Source: an uncultured Actinobaculum sp.
Lineage (GTDB): Bacteria > Actinomycetota > Actinomycetes > Actinomycetales > Actinomycetaceae
Length of the DNA: 64,000 nucleotides
Direction of reading: 5' to 3'
Assembly (NCBI GenBank): GCA_938020505.1
Contig: CALIHR010000052.1
Location: forward strand, 84,527 to 148,526
A program made the translations under genes and the position numbers. Below, piece after piece: positions 62,437-64,000 of this stretch. The notes beneath the pieces were generated by a model, which was given only the letters and a program-made list of their open reading frames with translations, ran no database searches and was not told the DNA's origin. Each line of letters begins with the position of its first letter. Position 1 is the first letter of the stretch.

Positions 62437-63092
62437 AGTTTGTCTCCTTCAATTGAGTCCTGTGCGGCGGAAGGCCCGCTCGGCGACTTTTCGTTAGGCT
62501 CAGGTCCGGCTTGCGCAACTGACCGTTGCGGGGCGTGCGCATTCGGTCCCTGCCGGGCATTCGCAGCTGGCTCTTGCGGACCGTGCGCATTCGGTCCCTG
62601 CCGGGCATTTGCGGCCTGCCCTTGCGGGGCGTGCGTGCCCGTCGCCGCGGCCTTGGAGCCCTTAGAGCCGACGCCCTTGGAGCCCGCACGAGCGAAGGCG
62701 GCGGAGCTGTATGCCGCCCTTTCGGCCGTTCTTGACGCCCTGTTCGTCCTGTCTCTCGCCGGTTCCACACCTTCCTCAGAACTCAGAGCGCCCGCGCCTG
62801 CGCCTCCCGGGCCAGCCATGGACATCCAGGCCTCCATCTCATCGCGCACGGCTTCGCGCACGATCCTGCGAGGGTCGAACTGGCGGAGGTCCAGGTTTGC
62901 GAGCGCGGCGATCTCCTTTTCCGCGACGCCGAATTCGCCGTCGGCCCCGGCGCGCATGCCGGCGCTCCACTGCCGGAGGGCATCGACTCCCTTGCGCATT
63001 GCACGCAGGGCCTCGGCAATGTTCTTGGGGCCGAGAACAAGCGCGCCGACGACGAGCAGCACCAGGAACTCCCCGCCGCTGATCCCGAGCAT
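62433..63092 (-). CDS. tatB: Twin-arginine translocase subunit TatB with repeat-rich tail
   Basis: ATG 63092 lies behind AAAGGCGG. The first 25 residues are the TatB membrane helix (LGISGGEFLVLLVVGALVLGPKNIAEALRAMRK), then an amphipathic helix and charged region (RQFDPRRIVREAVRDEMEAW). The C-terminus is an Ala/Gly/Gln/Pro-rich stretch with a 16-residue repeat (HAPQGQAANARQGPNA type, about 62529-62640). Tail length and repeats are unusual. It is the first gene of tatB-tatA-tatC. Confidence 0.9.
   Translation of the reverse strand: MLGISGGEFLVLLVVGALVLGPKNIAEALRAMRKGVDALRQWSAGMRAGADGEFGVAEKEIAALANLDLRQFDPRRIVREAVRDEMEAWMSMAGPGGAGAGALSSEEGVEPARDRTNRASRTAERAAYSSAAFARAGSKGVGSKGSKAAATGTHAPQGQAANARQGPNAHGPQEPAANARQGPNAHAPQRSVAQAGPEPNEKSPSGPSAAQDSIEGDKL
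62529..62640 (-). repeat. Tandem 48-bp repeat inside tatB
   Basis: Two units around GCATTCGGTCCCTGCCGGGC, at 48-bp spacing, encode 16-residue repeats in the TatB tail. Confidence 0.75.
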
Positions 63093-63899
63093 GCCCACCG
63101 CCTTTCGTCGTTTCCGGCGGCCACTGGCGGTGGCCGCTTTGTGGGGGCTGGTCGCGGTCAGTTGTCTTTCGACTGCCGTTTGTCTTTTGACGGTCTGCGG
63201 CGACCGGCCCTTTGCTTTGGCCGTTTCCGACGGTTTCGGATGTGCCGGGGCGTCATCCGATCGCGTCGCAAACGATCCGCACACGATGCTACACGCGCAA
63301 GCCCTCCGGACACGACGAAGCACCCGCCCAAGAGCCGCAAAGCACCCATCCAGTAGCCGCAAGACGTCCGCGGGTATGTCCGCAAAGCAGTCGTACACGC
63401 ATCCGCAAAGCGTCTGCGCGTGTGTCCGCGCTTGTGTCCGCAAGCATTGACGACGACGGCGAAAGCTTCTTTTGGGACACAAAACGAAATCTCCCGCATC
63501 CTCCACATTAGAACGACACTCAAACACCTCCCCAAACATTGCCGACAACCAAGTAACTGCCGATGTGCGGGCGACTCCCGCCGACCGTCGGCCCCCGCCG
63601 GGACGCGTTTGACGGAGTTTCCCGCGCCATTGTTGACATTAGCACCGCAGCCGCACATTGCCGTAGTTTAGGTCTGGACATTCGCCTGAATCCGTGTAGG
63701 CTAAGGGTGTGGCGACACTGTAGAGGCAGACGCCACACGCCTCCCAAGAGCGGGCGGCCGCCGTCGCCGGTCGCCCGTCACCGCAGGCATGCGGCCCCGC
63801 ACGGGCCGTATGCCTTGTCTAGTCCGTATCCGTTTGTTTGACTGTTTCCCGTTACTGTTGCATGCATGCGCCCACAGCGGCGCGGAAAGGAGCGCGGCC
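63093..63899. other. Intergenic region upstream of tatB with imperfect repeats
   Basis: About 800 bp. Short units such as CCGCAAAGC and TGTCCGC recur from about 63330 to 63450. No reading frame there has convincing product features; minus-strand frames are Arg-rich shadows. The plus-strand gene at 63900 begins after AAAGGAG. Confidence 0.6.
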
Positions 63900-64000
63900 G
63901 TGTCCGTCTTCCGTTTGGACAGCGACAAGTTTGACCGCCAGCTCAGCCGGCTGGAAAACGCCGGCGAGAAGTTCGACACCGCCCAACACCAATTCGCCGT
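63900..64000 (+). CDS. N-terminal fragment of an unidentified small helical protein
   Basis: GTG 63900 is seven bases after AAAGGAG. Thirty-three codons lie in the window: SVFRLDSDKFDRQLSRLENA and so on to HQFAV, hydrophilic and helical with heptad-like spacing. A type VII secretion WXG100 relative is conceivable, but the diagnostic WxG is not seen in the part visible. The gene runs off the edge. Confidence 0.55.
   Translation, partial: MSVFRLDSDKFDRQLSRLENAGEKFDTAQHQFA

Noticed and set aside
63158..63658. Arg/Cys-rich minus-strand frames upstream of tatB
   Set aside because: They lie in repeat-containing sequence and lack family motifs and ribosome sites. TatB clearly begins at 63092.

Overview
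The window comes from a high-GC actinobacterium. The hspR-type dnaK-grpE-dnaJ-hspR operon with a HAIR-like operator, the MoxR/DUF58/transglutaminase/PP2C/FHA/Ser-Thr-kinase operon, the many lipoboxed lipoproteins and the leaderless-looking promoters suggest Actinomycetales (Actinomyces/Schaalia-like). That placement is inferred from gene content, not from a marker gene.

Layout. 1-8.3 kb: the 5' part of a secreted endonuclease gene, a decayed ABC exporter gene, rlmC, and the heat-shock operon. 8.3-12.6 kb: four lipoprotein genes in one direction, two of them tandem duplicates. 12.6-17.8 kb: a DUF1684 gene, tRNA-Arg(ACG), a decayed ImmA/IrrE-associated locus, a small lipoprotein, and a low-GC three-gene cassette (truncated TIGR04255-like, HTH, uncharacterised) that looks like accessory DNA. 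17.8-20.5 kb: a manganese/iron-type ABC importer behind a perfect palindromic operator. 20.5-27.0 kb: a broken surface protein, a HAD hydrolase, a TetR regulator, two related lipoproteins and an AGCS symporter.

27.4-44.8 kb is the centrepiece: nine leftward genes encoding a 1988-residue Ig/FN3 surface protein, a MoxR AAA+ ATPase, a DUF58 protein, a transglutaminase-fold membrane protein whose nucleophile position is Asp, an RDD-FHA protein, a PP2C phosphatase, an FHA/zinc-ribbon protein, a Ser/Thr kinase with an extracellular FN3-like domain and an FHA-like/HTH protein. A sigma70-like promoter (TTGGAA-N17-TATATT) with dyad half-sites lies upstream of the first gene. A candidate structured RNA (27.29-27.46 kb, + strand) lies beyond the last gene, antisense to the operon's 3' end. 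The operon reads as a phospho-signalling and membrane-protein module serving a large envelope protein.

45-64 kb: a DUF1444-like hypothetical, tgt with a queuosine-precursor transporter, a DUF222-HNH protein, DUF4261, gluconokinase, a CYTH protein, a MFS exporter divergent from an ArsR regulator, threonine dehydratase, an acyltransferase, a TetR regulator with its oxidoreductase, a luciferase-like oxidoreductase, the tatB-tatA-tatC operon, and the first 33 codons of an unidentified gene at the edge. Several intergenic gaps hold short degenerate tandem repeats. No insertion sequence, CRISPR array, rRNA or prophage structural gene was seen.
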